The translations under genes were made by a program, and so were the position numbers. From the NCBI GenBank assembly GCA_016793805.1, contig JAEUIZ010000044.1, forward strand, positions 1 through 64,000: a stretch of DNA of 64,000 nucleotides. Reading direction: 5' to 3'. Below, piece by piece: positions 41,691 through 51,755 of the stretch (positions within the stretch are counted from its first letter, which is position 1; every line of letters starts with the position of its first letter). The DNA comes from Phycisphaerae bacterium (GTDB lineage: Bacteria; Planctomycetota; Phycisphaerae; Phycisphaerales; UBA1924). The notes under the pieces are model-generated. The model ran no database searches, was not told the DNA's origin, and worked only from the letters and a program-made list of their open reading frames with translations.

Positions 41691-43442
41691 GTGAACTCAG
41701 GCAGAGCGCTGTACCAGGGCGGACTCTTCGGAATCCTCGGCGTCGCCGTCGTCGGGTCCACCCTCGCCCTTTCCAGGCCCGACTACTCGTTCTTCGACCC
41801 CATCATCGACGTGGAGCGCATCATCGCCCAGCGCTACGTCTCTGACCCCGACCGCGACGCGATGCGGCTCGCCGCGATCAATGGCATGGTCGAGTCGCTC
41901 AACGACCCCTACACCGTCTATGTCCCGCCCACCCAGACCCGCAACTTCACCAAGGACCTCACCGGCGACTTCGTCGGCATCGGGGTTCAGATCGGCGCCC
42001 GCGACGGCGTCCTGACCGTCATCACCCCGCTCGAGGACACGCCCGCCTATCGCGCCGGCGTCCTGGCCAACGATCGCATCGTCGAGATCAGCGGCACCAG
42101 CACCGCCGGGCTCTCACCGGACCAGTGCGTGGACCTGCTCACCGGCGAGCCGGGAACGGAGGTCTCGTTCGTCGTGGAGCGCGACGGCCAGCGCATCCCG
42201 TTCAAGGTCACGCGGGAGCGCATCGTCGCCAAGACCGTCAAGGGATTCCACTGGCAGGCACCGAAGCCCGCCGACGCGCCCTCCGCCGATCCCGGTGTTC
42301 CGCCCGCCTCGGGCCGACCCGACGCCGCCAAGGATGCCGGCGCCTGGCAGTCGTTCATCGACCCCGCGCGCCGGATCGCGTACATCCGCCTCACGCAGTT
42401 CACCCCGACCAGCGGCGATGAGATCGCGTCGACGCTCGACACGCTCGGTGCGCGAGAGGGCAAGGTTGGCGGGCTCATCCTGGACCTCCGCTTCAACCCG
42501 GGCGGCGTCCTGGCGGATGCCATCCAGATCGCGGACCTCTTCCTCAAGGACGGCACGATCGTCTCCACGAAGGGCCGCGCCCACGACGAGGAGGTCGCCC
42601 GGGCCGTCGCCGATGGGACCCTGCCCGACTTCCCGCTCGCCGTGCTCATCAATGGCGGGAGCGCCAGCGCGAGCGAGGTCCTGGCCGGCGCCCTGGTGGA
42701 GAACAAGCGGGCGATCATCGTCGGCACCCGCTCCTTCGGCAAGGGCCTGGTGCAGTCGGTGATCTCCCTCCCATCGGGCCACGGACAACTCAAGATCACG
42801 GAGCAGAAGTACTACCTGCCGTCGGGCCGGTGCATCCAGCGCGACGACGCGTCGCCCGAGTGGGGTGTCGATCCCACGCCCGGGTTCTACGTCCCCATGA
42901 CCGACGACGAGACCGCCGAGTTCCTCCGCGTTCGCCGCGAGGAAGAGATCATCGGCGGCGACCGCCACGGCGGGACGGAGGAGCGGTGGTCCGACCCCGC
43001 GTGGATCATCGAGCGGCTCAAGGACAAGCAACTGGCGGCCGCACTCAAGGCCGTGCAACTCAAACTCGACGCCGGACCCGCCGCGGACTGGACGGCCACG
43101 GGTGAAGCCCTCCCCGCCGGAGCCTCGCTCTCCTCGGGCGAACTCTCGCGCGTCGGCAAACTCCGCGACCGCCTCGAGCGTGAACTCTCCCGCCTCGATC
43201 GACGAATCGCCCAACTCGAGTCCGCCTCCGGCAGCATCGCGGCCCAGCCGCCGGACCTCTGGCCCGACGACGCCGACCTCACCGGTGGCGCGGTCGAGGT
43301 CTTCGACAAGACCGGCAAACGCGTTGCGCGCCTCAGCATCACCGGCCCGGACGTGGAGCGCTGGCTCGCAGAGGCCGACGTCAAGCCTGACGAGCCAGCG
43401 GCGGACGCTCCGGCGAACGCCGACCCCGCCTCCAAGCCCTAG
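41691..43442 (+). CDS. C-terminal processing peptidase, S41 family (583 aa)
   Basis: GTG 41691 follows CGGAGG. A membrane/signal segment (LFGILGVAVVGSTLALS) anchors or exports it. A PDZ domain follows (VGIGVQIGARDGVLTVITPL, AGVLANDRIVEISG). The S41 core has the Ser in NGGSASASEV (near 326) and the Lys in SFGKGLVQ (near 351), 25 residues apart as in tail-specific proteases. It also carries LILDLRFNPGGVL. The last 150 residues are a coiled, charged extension (RLERELSRLDRRIAQLESAS). CtpA-like enzymes trim periplasmic proteins. Confidence 0.9.
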   Translation: MNSGRALYQGGLFGILGVAVVGSTLALSRPDYSFFDPIIDVERIIAQRYVSDPDRDAMRLAAINGMVESLNDPYTVYVPPTQTRNFTKDLTGDFVGIGVQIGARDGVLTVITPLEDTPAYRAGVLANDRIVEISGTSTAGLSPDQCVDLLTGEPGTEVSFVVERDGQRIPFKVTRERIVAKTVKGFHWQAPKPADAPSADPGVPPASGRPDAAKDAGAWQSFIDPARRIAYIRLTQFTPTSGDEIASTLDTLGAREGKVGGLILDLRFNPGGVLADAIQIADLFLKDGTIVSTKGRAHDEEVARAVADGTLPDFPLAVLINGGSASASEVLAGALVENKRAIIVGTRSFGKGLVQSVISLPSGHGQLKITEQKYYLPSGRCIQRDDASPEWGVDPTPGFYVPMTDDETAEFLRVRREEEIIGGDRHGGTEERWSDPAWIIERLKDKQLAAALKAVQLKLDAGPAADWTATGEALPAGASLSSGELSRVGKLRDRLERELSRLDRRIAQLESASGSIAAQPPDLWPDDADLTGGAVEVFDKTGKRVARLSITGPDVERWLAEADVKPDEPAADAPANADPASKP

Positions 43443-43550
43443 TGCCGCACGGCCTGGACCCATGACCGATTCCTTCCGAGTCGCCTTCTGCCTCCGCCTT
43501 TCCTTGCGTGCATGGTTGCGTTCCCTCGTCGTTTCATCCCCGCGGCCTCC

Positions 43551-44639
43551 ATGCTGATCCTCGGCATCGAATCTTCCTGCGACGAGACCGCCGCCGCCGT
43601 CGTCGAGTCGGGCCGATTCATCCGCTCGAACGTCATCGCCTCGCAGAACGACCTCCACGCCGAGTTCCGGGGCGTGGTCCCCGAACTCGCCAGCCGTGCG
43701 CACGCGGAGCGCATCCTTCCGGTGGTCCGTGCCGCGCTCCATGACGCCCGCGCCACGCTTGGGGATCTCAACGCCATCGCCGTCGGCAACCGCCCGGGCC
43801 TCATCGGCTCCCTGCTCGTCGGCGTCGCAGCGGCCAAGGCCCTCTCCTGGTCGCTCGACAAGCCGCTCGTGGCCGTCGATCACGTCCACGCCCACCTCTA
43901 TTCGGGGCTGCTCAGGTCCACATCCGTCCACGACGCTGGTCCCTCTGAGCAGGGCTTCTTCGACGACTTCCCCGCACTTGGCCTCGTCGTCAGCGGCGGA
44001 CATACCGCCCTGTATCGCCTCGACTCCCCCACCACTCTCCGCCGACTCGGCGGCACCATCGACGACGCCCTCGGCGAGGCCTTTGACAAGGCCGCCACCA
44101 TCCTCGGCCTGCCCTATCCCGGCGGGCCCAACCTCGACCGACTTGCCCAGACGGCCGGCGCCAACCCCCGCGCTCACGACTTCCCCATCAGCCGCCTCAG
44201 CCCCGACTCGCTCGACTTCTCGTTTTCTGGCCTCAAGACCTCGCTGCTGTATCGAGTCCGCGGCCTGCCCGCGCCCGGCGGCGTCTTTGCGCGCGACCAC
44301 ACGTCGCTGGCCGACGGCGAGCAAGCGGACCTGGCCGCGAGTTTCCAGCACGCCGCCGTCCAGGCCGTCGTTCTCAAGATCGAGCGTGCCCTCGATCGCT
44401 GGCCCGCGAGCGAACCGCCGCCGCGCTCGCTCCTGATCGGCGGGGGCGTTTCGGCGAACTCCCGGCTGCGTGCCGAACTGGCTCGGATCGCCGCCGCGCG
44501 CCGTCTCCGCCTCGTCCTTCCGGCCCCGGCGCTGTGCGTCGACAACGCCGCGATGATCGCCGGACTTGCGTTCCACCTGCACGCCGCGGGCCTCACCGCG
44601 GACCTCCACCTCCAAGCGATGCCCACGACGGCTTGCTAG
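43551..44639 (+). CDS. tsaD: tRNA threonylcarbamoyladenosine synthase subunit TsaD
   Basis: ATG 43551 gives the typical start MLILGIESSCDETAAAVVE; ATG 43512 would add 13 residues. Metal-binding histidines lie in DHVHAHLYS (H111 and H115). Other hallmarks: VSGGHTALY, EAFDKAATILGLPYPGGP, FSFSGLKT, and GGGVSANSRLR. The protein (362 aa) is close to the family's usual length. It transfers the threonylcarbamoyl group to A37 of ANN-reading tRNAs, with TsaB and TsaE. The gene is alone here. Confidence 0.95.
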   Translation: MLILGIESSCDETAAAVVESGRFIRSNVIASQNDLHAEFRGVVPELASRAHAERILPVVRAALHDARATLGDLNAIAVGNRPGLIGSLLVGVAAAKALSWSLDKPLVAVDHVHAHLYSGLLRSTSVHDAGPSEQGFFDDFPALGLVVSGGHTALYRLDSPTTLRRLGGTIDDALGEAFDKAATILGLPYPGGPNLDRLAQTAGANPRAHDFPISRLSPDSLDFSFSGLKTSLLYRVRGLPAPGGVFARDHTSLADGEQADLAASFQHAAVQAVVLKIERALDRWPASEPPPRSLLIGGGVSANSRLRAELARIAAARRLRLVLPAPALCVDNAAMIAGLAFHLHAAGLTADLHLQAMPTTAC

Positions 44640-44770
44640 CCCGTACCGCTGCGCTCTCAAGAGGGAGGGCATCACCCACGCACCTCAGCCTCCTCGGACC
44701 GGCTCGCTCGCTCACTCGCCTCCCTCTTGATGCCCCGCTGGACTCGTACTCTGCCGATCCGAGGATTCCC

Positions 44771-45277
44771 GTGCACCCCGCTGCTCTCGCAGATTCCGAC
44801 CTGCTCAAGCACTGCCGACTCACCCGCGGCCGCGCGTCCGGTCCCGGCGGCCAGCACCGCAACAACGTGCAGACGAAGGTGACGTACACGCACGAGCCCT
44901 CCGGGATCCAAGCCCATGCCGCGGAGCGTCGCAGCCCCGCCGCCAACGCACGCGTCGCGCTCTTCCGACTGCGGCTCGCACTCGCCGTGGGCGTGCGTGC
45001 GGCTGTCCCGCCGGGCGACGCCCGCTCGGACACTTGGCGTTCCCGGTGTTCGCCCGAAGGCCGGATCGCGTGCAACCCCGCGCATCCGGACTTCCCCGCG
45101 CTGCTCGCCGAGGCCCTCGACATGCTCCACGCCTGTCGTGCCGACCATGCCAAGGCCGCGATCCGCCTGTGCTGCACGCCCTCGCAACTCGTCAAACTGC
45201 TCGCCAGGCACCCGCCCGCGCTGGTGCTCGCCAATCGCTGGCGCGATGAGCAGTCCCTGCACCCGCTCTCACCGTGA
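44771..45277 (+). CDS. ArfB-like release-factor-domain protein (168 aa)
   Basis: GTG 44771 starts the RF-1 domain: SGPGGQHRNNVQT (GGQ at 26-28, the catalytic peptidyl-tRNA hydrolysis motif) followed by a basic tail-like region. There is no codon-recognition domain, as in ArfB/YaeJ and related 'release-factor-like' proteins that free stalled ribosomes. The C-terminal 100 residues (LLAEALDMLHACRADHAKAA, PSQLVKLLARHP) are an extension not found in ArfB. Its 3' end overlaps the convergent methyltransferase gene by nine bases. Confidence 0.8.
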   Translation: MHPAALADSDLLKHCRLTRGRASGPGGQHRNNVQTKVTYTHEPSGIQAHAAERRSPAANARVALFRLRLALAVGVRAAVPPGDARSDTWRSRCSPEGRIACNPAHPDFPALLAEALDMLHACRADHAKAAIRLCCTPSQLVKLLARHPPALVLANRWRDEQSLHPLSP

Positions 45278-48010
45278 CGCGCGCACGGGCTTTCTCGCGG
45301 AGCCCGATCGGGCTGCGGTCAGCCTCCCCCACCACCACTCCAGCATGCCGCCGCTGTTGGCGACGCCCGACGCCTCGACCATCGCCTCGCCCATGCGACG
45401 CAGCGCCGCGAGCCTCGCGGCCTCGCTCCGCGCGCTGCTGGCCGCACGAAACGCGATTGCGCCCTCGTCCCACGCACGACCGACACACGGCGTCGGTAGC
45501 GACAGCAACTGCCGCGCTGACACCTTGATCACGCCCGGCGTCAGCCCCGTTCCGCCGTACAGCCTTGCCGCCACGGCGCACGCCACGGGCGACGAGACGG
45601 CCGCGGCCACATGCCACAGCCTCGCGGGCTCCCGCGGCATGACGCTCACCACGGGCGTCGTCGGCGCCCACTCCCCACGCTCGTCCACGACCGCTTCGAT
45701 CACTCGTGTCTGCGTCGCTACGAGCACCTTCGGCACCAGCCGCGCACCGAGCCAACACCCCAGCGTGCCCTCGGCTTCCATACGACGGCGATCCAGCCGA
45801 GGCGCTCGCCACGCCGACTTGTGAAGCCGCGTCGAGTCCTGACCCCACAGGCACGCCGCCGGCTCGATCAGCCCTGCCGTGATCAGCCGCGGAAATTCAC
45901 GCTCCATTGCAGGATCCTCGCCGCGCTGGTGGTCGCCGTCCACGACGAACCCGACCAGGCCGTAATACTCATCGCGAAAGTCCGCGGCAGCGGTCGCGTG
46001 GGCCTCGATCGTCGCCAGTGGCTTCACCTCGACGATGGGCACGTCGCCGGCCGCGAGCGCGGCCCACGACTCGGCCAGGACGCGAGTCTCGACCTCGACC
46101 ACCGATCGCCGGCGCTCTCCCTTCGCCGCGCGCGTCACCTCGACCGCGATACGGCGCGCGTCTGGCGTCGCAGTGTGCGCCGGATCGGTCGCGAGCCGCC
46201 GCAGCGTCGGCGCGCACGCGTAGACGCTCGCCGCGGTGAAGGCGTGCCCGTCGGCGATCCACAGCGTCTCCAACCTCGCCGCTTTCAGCAAGCGCTCCCG
46301 GACCCACCCGGCGTCGCGCGCCGCCAGGAAAGACCGCGGCAGGACCATGGCCACACGTCCACCCGGGCGTGCCAGGCGTTCTGCGTCGAGCAGGAACACG
46401 GCGGACAGATCCGCGTACCCCCCGCGCCCGTGCCGAGCCGCGATGAGGTTCGCCAGTCCTCGCTCAGCCGTGGTCGCCCGAGACAACTGGCTGAGGAACG
46501 GCGGGTTGCCGAGCACCACGTCGAAGCCCCTCGGCCGACCCGCCGTGCCGAGCACCTCGGGGAACTCAAGCGGCCAATGGAAGAAACGCCGTTGTCTCGC
46601 GCACGCGCGCGCCCACTCGATCGCGCTCAGCACACCCGCGGGCCACCTTCGCCGCGAGCCCGCGCCGAGGGCAAGAGTCTCGCTGGTGATTCCCGGTTGG
46701 GTTGGCGACATCGGTTGAAAGAAGGCCGCCGTCCACACGTCGCAGAGGGCCCGCACGCGACCCACCCCCGACCGGGGTCCGACACGCCCCTCGTGCCCCC
46801 GGCCCACGCCCGCGCCAAGAACCTCTGCGATGCGTGCGCTCTCGCTCCCCCACTTCGCCGAGGAGAGCGCACGCCGGTTCGATCGAGCGAGTTCACGCGC
46901 GTGCGCACGATCGTCGCCGGCCCGCGCCGCGAATGCCACCTCGGGGACGCCGTTGGCCACCGCCGACAGGTCATGCACGCCCGCGAGCGCATCGCCGCAG
47001 CGGATCGTGCTCTCCAGATCGAGCATCGGCCGCCCCGGTTCGTGCACCTCCAGCGCGAGCGACAGCCGGCACACGTCCACCGCGAGCGGATCGAGATCCA
47101 CGCCATAGACGCACCTCGCCAGGACGTCTCGCATCGCGCGCCGCAACGCGGCGACGCGGGGTTCGGACTCGCCGGTGCGTGCGCAAGCGACCTCCAGCGC
47201 GAGCCGCCGAGCGGCAGCGATCAGGAAGCACCCGCCCCCGCACGCCGGATCGCAGATGCGAATGGCCAGCAGCGCGCGAGCGCGAGCGGCCGGCGACGCG
47301 CCCGCCAGCCGCTCCGCCATTGTTGGCTCCAGCGACGTGCGGATGAGTTCGGCCACCACCTCGGGCGGCGTGTAGTACGCGCCCGTCGCCTTTCGCGCGG
47401 GATCAGTCGTCAGCGACACCTCCGCCGACCCATCCGCACGCCACCGGATCGCCAGCCGGCTCGCGAGGAGCCGCTCGTGCGCCAAGCCCAGATTGTCGAT
47501 CATGCTCGCTCGGGCGCTCGCGTCGGCGTCATGCGCCGAGGGCAGGCCGTCGAGCGCCGCGAGGGCGTCACGGACCGCGTTGTCCTCGACGCGCCACCTC
47601 GCCATGCCGGGCACGGCGGCGAACAGTCGCGGGCCATGCGAACCGGGGCGGGACATCCGGGCCAGGACAGGCTGAGTGCTCGCGAGCGCTCGCCACCGCG
47701 CACGCAGGTGAGCCCATGGAGCGCGGCGAGGAGGCACGGCACTCGCGACGGTTGGACGCTCGAGCCAGCGAAGGACCACGAGCCGCCACGCCTGCCGCGC
47801 CGCGTGCGTGTGGATCGCTTCTGCGTCGATGGCCCCGGCGGATCGCGGCGGGAGTCGGAGACGGTGCCGAAGTTCCGTGTTGGCCGGGTGCGCCAGCATG
47901 CCTCGCGCCAACGCTACGGCGCACGCCTCGAGCCGCTCGCCGAGGTCGGTTCGTGGTGATGGCGACACGTCTGGTCCGGGCGGTGCGAGCACTCGCGAGC
48001 AGTATGGCAT
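45269..48010 (-). CDS. Eco57I-type N6-adenine DNA methyltransferase (913 aa)
   Basis: SAM motif ICDPACGGGCFLIAAARRL (near residues 255-273), a VDLDPLAVDVCRLSLALE box and catalytic NPPF in DVVLGNPPFLSQLS. The C-terminal half (DEYYGLVGFVVDG, VLVATQTRVIEAVVDERG) resembles the target-recognition part of type IIG enzymes. The N-terminus (about 200 residues) has no visible PD-(D/E)xK nuclease motif, so restriction activity is uncertain; it may be a housekeeping or orphan methyltransferase. ATG 48010 was chosen, since an extension to a GTG at 48121 is of low quality. No partner genes nearby. Confidence 0.8.
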   Translation of the reverse strand: MPYCSRVLAPPGPDVSPSPRTDLGERLEACAVALARGMLAHPANTELRHRLRLPPRSAGAIDAEAIHTHAARQAWRLVVLRWLERPTVASAVPPRRAPWAHLRARWRALASTQPVLARMSRPGSHGPRLFAAVPGMARWRVEDNAVRDALAALDGLPSAHDADASARASMIDNLGLAHERLLASRLAIRWRADGSAEVSLTTDPARKATGAYYTPPEVVAELIRTSLEPTMAERLAGASPAARARALLAIRICDPACGGGCFLIAAARRLALEVACARTGESEPRVAALRRAMRDVLARCVYGVDLDPLAVDVCRLSLALEVHEPGRPMLDLESTIRCGDALAGVHDLSAVANGVPEVAFAARAGDDRAHARELARSNRRALSSAKWGSESARIAEVLGAGVGRGHEGRVGPRSGVGRVRALCDVWTAAFFQPMSPTQPGITSETLALGAGSRRRWPAGVLSAIEWARACARQRRFFHWPLEFPEVLGTAGRPRGFDVVLGNPPFLSQLSRATTAERGLANLIAARHGRGGYADLSAVFLLDAERLARPGGRVAMVLPRSFLAARDAGWVRERLLKAARLETLWIADGHAFTAASVYACAPTLRRLATDPAHTATPDARRIAVEVTRAAKGERRRSVVEVETRVLAESWAALAAGDVPIVEVKPLATIEAHATAAADFRDEYYGLVGFVVDGDHQRGEDPAMEREFPRLITAGLIEPAACLWGQDSTRLHKSAWRAPRLDRRRMEAEGTLGCWLGARLVPKVLVATQTRVIEAVVDERGEWAPTTPVVSVMPREPARLWHVAAAVSSPVACAVAARLYGGTGLTPGVIKVSARQLLSLPTPCVGRAWDEGAIAFRAASSARSEAARLAALRRMGEAMVEASGVANSGGMLEWWWGRLTAARSGSARKPVRASR

Positions 48011-48165
48011 CGGCTGATTGTCGCGACAAGCGCGAGGGCCGGCCCGGCGACGCGCGTGCCGATCCGCCGCACCGAGCTCCCCGATGATCCCCACGGTGGG
48101 CGAGGCGATGCCGCTGAGCACGCGGGCCGTTCACGTCATGTCGTGGAGCGAGAGTCGGCTGCGCG

Positions 48166-48951
48166 TCATCCCCACGCGCGCTCCACGATCCGCGGGAGGA
48201 TCGTCCCGCTCGACCCGCGCAGCGCCCAATCGACCGCGCCGCTGGCCGGCGTCTCTTCGACGTTCACCTCGACGGTCGTCGCGCCCGCGCTCGACGCGAC
48301 GCCGACGAGGCTCGCCGCGGGTTGCACGATGGCGCTCGTCCCGACGGCGAAGAACACCTCCGCGGTTTGCGCGGCATCCCACGCGGCCCGGATCGCCTGC
48401 TCGGGCAGCATCTCGCCAAACCACACGACATCCGGCCGGAGCAGCGCCCCGCAGCAGGCCGTGCGCATCGGGTGCGCGGGCATGGGCTCCGGCGCGGGGG
48501 TGGAGCGAATGCCACACGCCAGGCAACGCCAGTCGATGATCGTGCCGTGAAGTTCGACAACGCGTCGGCAGCCGGCCCTCTGGTGCAGCCGATCGACGTT
48601 CTGTGTGATGACGACACACTCGCCGCCCCCGGCTTCAAGCCGACGCTGCATCTCGGCCAGCGCCAAGTGCCCGGCATTGGGCTCGGCGGCCAGGCACCCA
48701 AGCCGCCGCCAGTCGTACCACTTCGAGACCATCGCGGGATCGTCGGCGAAGGCCTCGGGCGTGGCCAGTTTCATCGGGTCGAACTCGGCCCACAGCGCTC
48801 GCATGTCGGCGGGCAGGTCGGCGGCGGTCGCGCCGCGGAATGTTCTCAACCCGGACTCGGCGGAGACGCCCGCGCCCGTCAGCACCGCGACTCGCCGGGC
48901 GGCCCGCAGCGCCATGGCGACGCGGTCGATGGCGTCCTGTTGCTCGTCCAC
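48166..48951 (-). CDS. Sir2-family NAD-dependent deacylase (261 aa)
   Basis: GTG 48951 begins VDEQQDAIDRVAMALRAARR. Motifs: LTGAGVSAESGLRTFRG, ITQNVDRLHQRAG, VELHG (catalytic His), CLACG and LLRPDVVWFGEMLPE. The second zinc pair is unusual: ACCG, where CxxC is expected, so the metal site may be altered. It should remove acyl groups from protein lysines in the cytoplasm. It is distinct from the SIR2-like defence candidate at 29101-30018. Confidence 0.88.
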   Translation of the reverse strand: MDEQQDAIDRVAMALRAARRVAVLTGAGVSAESGLRTFRGATAADLPADMRALWAEFDPMKLATPEAFADDPAMVSKWYDWRRLGCLAAEPNAGHLALAEMQRRLEAGGGECVVITQNVDRLHQRAGCRRVVELHGTIIDWRCLACGIRSTPAPEPMPAHPMRTACCGALLRPDVVWFGEMLPEQAIRAAWDAAQTAEVFFAVGTSAIVQPAASLVGVASSAGATTVEVNVEETPASGAVDWALRGSSGTILPRIVERAWG

Positions 48952-49003
48952 GTCAGCAACTCCCGTGGGTGGCCCTGGCCAACGGAGCGTAGCCCGGGCT
49001 CGA

Positions 49004-49942
49004 CTATCGCGCCCGAGTAGTCCGCCGCGCGAGTTCCGCCTCCGCGGCGATGAACCCGAATGCGGGCCACGATGGCCCATCGACCACGCCGCGCCACGCC
49101 TGCTCGGCCCGCTGGGGATCGCCGCGGAGGAGCCAGTACACCCCCACGCCATAGCCGATGGTCGCGTCACCGATGCCGCCCGCGTCGTCCGTGCGTGCGA
49201 CCGCCTCCGGCGTCAGGTCGCCCTTGAAGAGCAGCAACAGGCGGTGGTATGCCGAGTTCTCGAGGATCTCCATGTTGGGCGTGATCGTCGCCAGGTGCTC
49301 CGCGGCCTCGGCATCGCGCCCAAGCCTTCGCTCAGCGAGGTACAACCAGTACGTCGTGGCCACGAGCATGTCATCGTTCACTCTCGCGAAGCGCAGCCCC
49401 TCGAGGTACGCCAGCCGGGCCTCGGCGTATCGGCCGCGCAGGTACTCCGCGAGCCCCAGGTGGTAGTAGATGTTCGACTGGGTGGTGCTCCGCGGGACAT
49501 TCGCGGGGTTGGGCGCGCCGTTGGGCTCGATCTCGTCGGGTCGGCCGACGGCGAGGGAGGCGGCATGGGTCAGGTCGGCGACGGCCCGATCGAACTCGCG
49601 CAGCGTGATCCACCGATGCCCGCGGTGACGGAGCAGGCGGTAACTCCTCGGGTGCGTCGCCAGGGCGCTCGAGAACGCGTCGATGGCGTCACGATAGCGG
49701 CCGAGGTACGCCAGCCGACGACCGACCCAAATCGCGGCGTCCTCATCGCGCGGTGAGGCGGCGAGCGCGGCTTGAGCGGAGCGAAGATCGGCCTCGAGCG
49801 CCACGCGGCGGTCCGCCGGCAACTCGGGAGTCCGCAGCGGTCGGGCCAGGAGCGACCAGCCCTGGAATCGCTCCAGCCGGGCGCAGCCGCCGACGGCCAC
49901 GAGCGTACACACCACACCGACGGCCACTGTTAGGGCTTGCAT
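49004..49942 (-). CDS. TPR lipoprotein (312 aa)
   Basis: A lipoprotein signal ends in VAVGGC (start ATG 49942). The mature protein has TPR-like helices (WVGRRLAYLGRYRDAIDAFS, NIYYHLGLAEYLRGRYAEAR) and ends in AFGFIAAEAELARRTTRAR. It is probably attached to a membrane as a protein-interaction scaffold. No specific partner is seen; it sits between Sir2 and a secreted protein gene. Confidence 0.7.
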   Translation of the reverse strand: MQALTVAVGVVCTLVAVGGCARLERFQGWSLLARPLRTPELPADRRVALEADLRSAQAALAASPRDEDAAIWVGRRLAYLGRYRDAIDAFSSALATHPRSYRLLRHRGHRWITLREFDRAVADLTHAASLAVGRPDEIEPNGAPNPANVPRSTTQSNIYYHLGLAEYLRGRYAEARLAYLEGLRFARVNDDMLVATTYWLYLAERRLGRDAEAAEHLATITPNMEILENSAYHRLLLLFKGDLTPEAVARTDDAGGIGDATIGYGVGVYWLLRGDPQRAEQAWRGVVDGPSWPAFGFIAAEAELARRTTRAR

Positions 49943-49974
49943 CGCGGCAGTCTAGCGGGCGGCGTCGCGTGGCC

Positions 49975-51240
49975 TCAAGGGGCAAGCGCACGGGCCATCG
50001 CGGCCGCCACTTCTCCGGCTTTGTCGAATCGCCCGTCGAGGGAGACGATCTCGCGCACGCTGCGGTCGGGTCCCACCACGACGATCATCGCGTCAGCCTT
50101 CACCGCGAAACGCTCGAGCGATGACGCCGCCGATGCGGCCCACAGGAGGTCATCCGCCCCGATTCGTGCCGGGCCGGGCGTGGACCTCCCTCGCGCCACC
50201 AGCCCCCACCCCCGCGCCGCCTCGTCCAGCCGCTCGGGGCGATACTCGCCCAACTCAATCACTGCCGCGGCGATCGAATCGAACTCCAGCGGCGGACCCG
50301 GCGCGTCCATCCCGGGAACCACGTGCCCGAGTCGCAGTGCTCGGAGCACCGCGAGGCCGGTCCGCGCGTCGCGGGCGATTCCCGCCGCTCGCTCCGGGTC
50401 CGCGGGGCTGCGGAAGAGGATGATCGCCAACGGGGCCGTTCCTCCGGGCGGCAATGCGCCGTGCAGCGACCATCCCGTCATGTCGCGGCGGGTGAGCAGC
50501 AAGTCGGGGGCGAGATCGCCGACGCCGGCGCGCGCGGGCGCCCGTGGCGCGATCAGTTCATCGAGCCTCGCGACCACGCGCCGGCCTTCGGGCTTGATCT
50601 CCCACGAGCCCGGGTCGCCCGGGTCGATCCCGCGCACCTCGAAGTCGAGCGTGGCGACGCCCTCTCCCGTGCGAACGGTTGCGGTCACGCGCCGGAGGCG
50701 GGCCGACGCCAAGTCGGCAACCACTCGGACCGGCCCGTACGCGCTCGTGCCCTCCAGCGTCATCGTTCCCGGGCGCGCCCGCTCGTCGGCGCTGGCCGAC
50801 GTCCACGAGACGGGTCCGGTCTGTTGCAGGAACATTGGCCCGCGCGAGAGGAGCCCCAGGTGTGGCGCCGGCACCGGCGGCACCACGCGCGAGATCGCTC
50901 CGAGCGAGATCCCGCCCTCGTACGAGCCCTCGAGCACGAGATCCGGCGCCGAGGCCACGGTCCCGACGATCCGCCCCCCGCCCAGCCACAGCCGCAGCGG
51001 GCCGAGTTCGAGCAGCATCGCGGTGGGCGCCTCGGCCTGGTCCGGAGTGTGCAGGCGCACGACGAAGGACTCGCTCCGCTCGCGCGCGCCGACGCGGACG
51101 GTCACGGTGACCTCGTCGGCGATCGTGCCCATGCAGGCCCCGCGGATGTCGTCGAGTACGGCTGGCACGGGAAGCGGCAGGGGTGACGCGACCTGGCCAG
51201 CAACCGTCACGCCGAGGGCGACGTGGAAGGGCGCGATCAT
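49975..51240 (-). CDS. Secreted hypothetical protein (421 aa)
   Basis: ATG 51240 overlaps the folK stop by four bases. It has a signal peptide (MIAPFHVALGVTVAGQVASP). The middle is beta-rich (LLELGPLRLWLGGGRIVG; EGVATLDFEVRG). A C-terminal region (VGDLAPDLLLTRRDMTGWSL; PLAIILFRSPADPE) has the outline of a thioredoxin-like fold without active-site cysteines. No family is recognised firmly. The coupling to folK is by overlap only. Confidence 0.55.
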   Translation of the reverse strand: MIAPFHVALGVTVAGQVASPLPLPVPAVLDDIRGACMGTIADEVTVTVRVGARERSESFVVRLHTPDQAEAPTAMLLELGPLRLWLGGGRIVGTVASAPDLVLEGSYEGGISLGAISRVVPPVPAPHLGLLSRGPMFLQQTGPVSWTSASADERARPGTMTLEGTSAYGPVRVVADLASARLRRVTATVRTGEGVATLDFEVRGIDPGDPGSWEIKPEGRRVVARLDELIAPRAPARAGVGDLAPDLLLTRRDMTGWSLHGALPPGGTAPLAIILFRSPADPERAAGIARDARTGLAVLRALRLGHVVPGMDAPGPPLEFDSIAAAVIELGEYRPERLDEAARGWGLVARGRSTPGPARIGADDLLWAASAASSLERFAVKADAMIVVVGPDRSVREIVSLDGRFDKAGEVAAAMARALAP

Positions 51241-51734
51241 GACGACTGCACCTGCGCCATCGGAAGGGCCGCGAGCAGGTCGCGCACCGATCGACCAACG
51301 CCGGGCACGACGACCTGAGGCGCGATCTCGGCCAGCGGGACGAGCACGAACGCCCGCTCGGCGAGGCGCGGGTGCGGGACGATCAGGCCGGGCTCGGTGA
51401 TCTCGCGCGATCCGTGGAGCAAGAGGTCCAGGTCGAGCGTGCGCGAGCCCCATCGCTGCTCGCGAGCGCGGTCGCGCCCGTGGCGTCGCTCGATCTCCAG
51501 CAGCGAGTCCAGGAGCGCACGGGGCGTGAGGGTGGTACGAAGTTCCGCGGCCGCGTTCAGGAAGTTGCCCTCGGCCACGCCCCCGACTGGCTCGGTCTCG
51601 ATGAGCGAGGACCGCCGGACAACACGCACTCCCGGCAGTCGCGAGAGCGCGTCGATAGCCGCGAGGATGGTCGCGCGGCGATCACCCAGATTGGAGCCCA
51701 GACCCACGAACGCACGCTCGGGACGCGTCGCCAC
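51237..51734 (-). CDS. folK: 2-amino-4-hydroxy-6-hydroxymethyldihydropteridine pyrophosphokinase FolK
   Basis: The 165-residue protein has FVGLGSNLGDRRATILAAID, the family's VVRRSSLIETEPVGG, NFLNAAAELRTTL, RWGSRTLDLDLLL (the Asp-bearing DLDLLL) and PHPRLAERAFVLVPL. It transfers pyrophosphate from ATP to a pterin in folate synthesis. GTG 51734 was taken as start; a TTG two codons upstream is possible. Confidence 0.9.
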   Translation of the reverse strand: MATRPERAFVGLGSNLGDRRATILAAIDALSRLPGVRVVRRSSLIETEPVGGVAEGNFLNAAAELRTTLTPRALLDSLLEIERRHGRDRAREQRWGSRTLDLDLLLHGSREITEPGLIVPHPRLAERAFVLVPLAEIAPQVVVPGVGRSVRDLLAALPMAQVQSS

Positions 51735-51755
51735 GCCCAACGGTAGCCGGGCGGG

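Noticed and set aside
42114-44675. A minus-strand open frame of 853 codons
   Set aside because: Antisense to the S41 protease and tsaD, both unmistakable; low-complexity Arg/Gly/Val composition.
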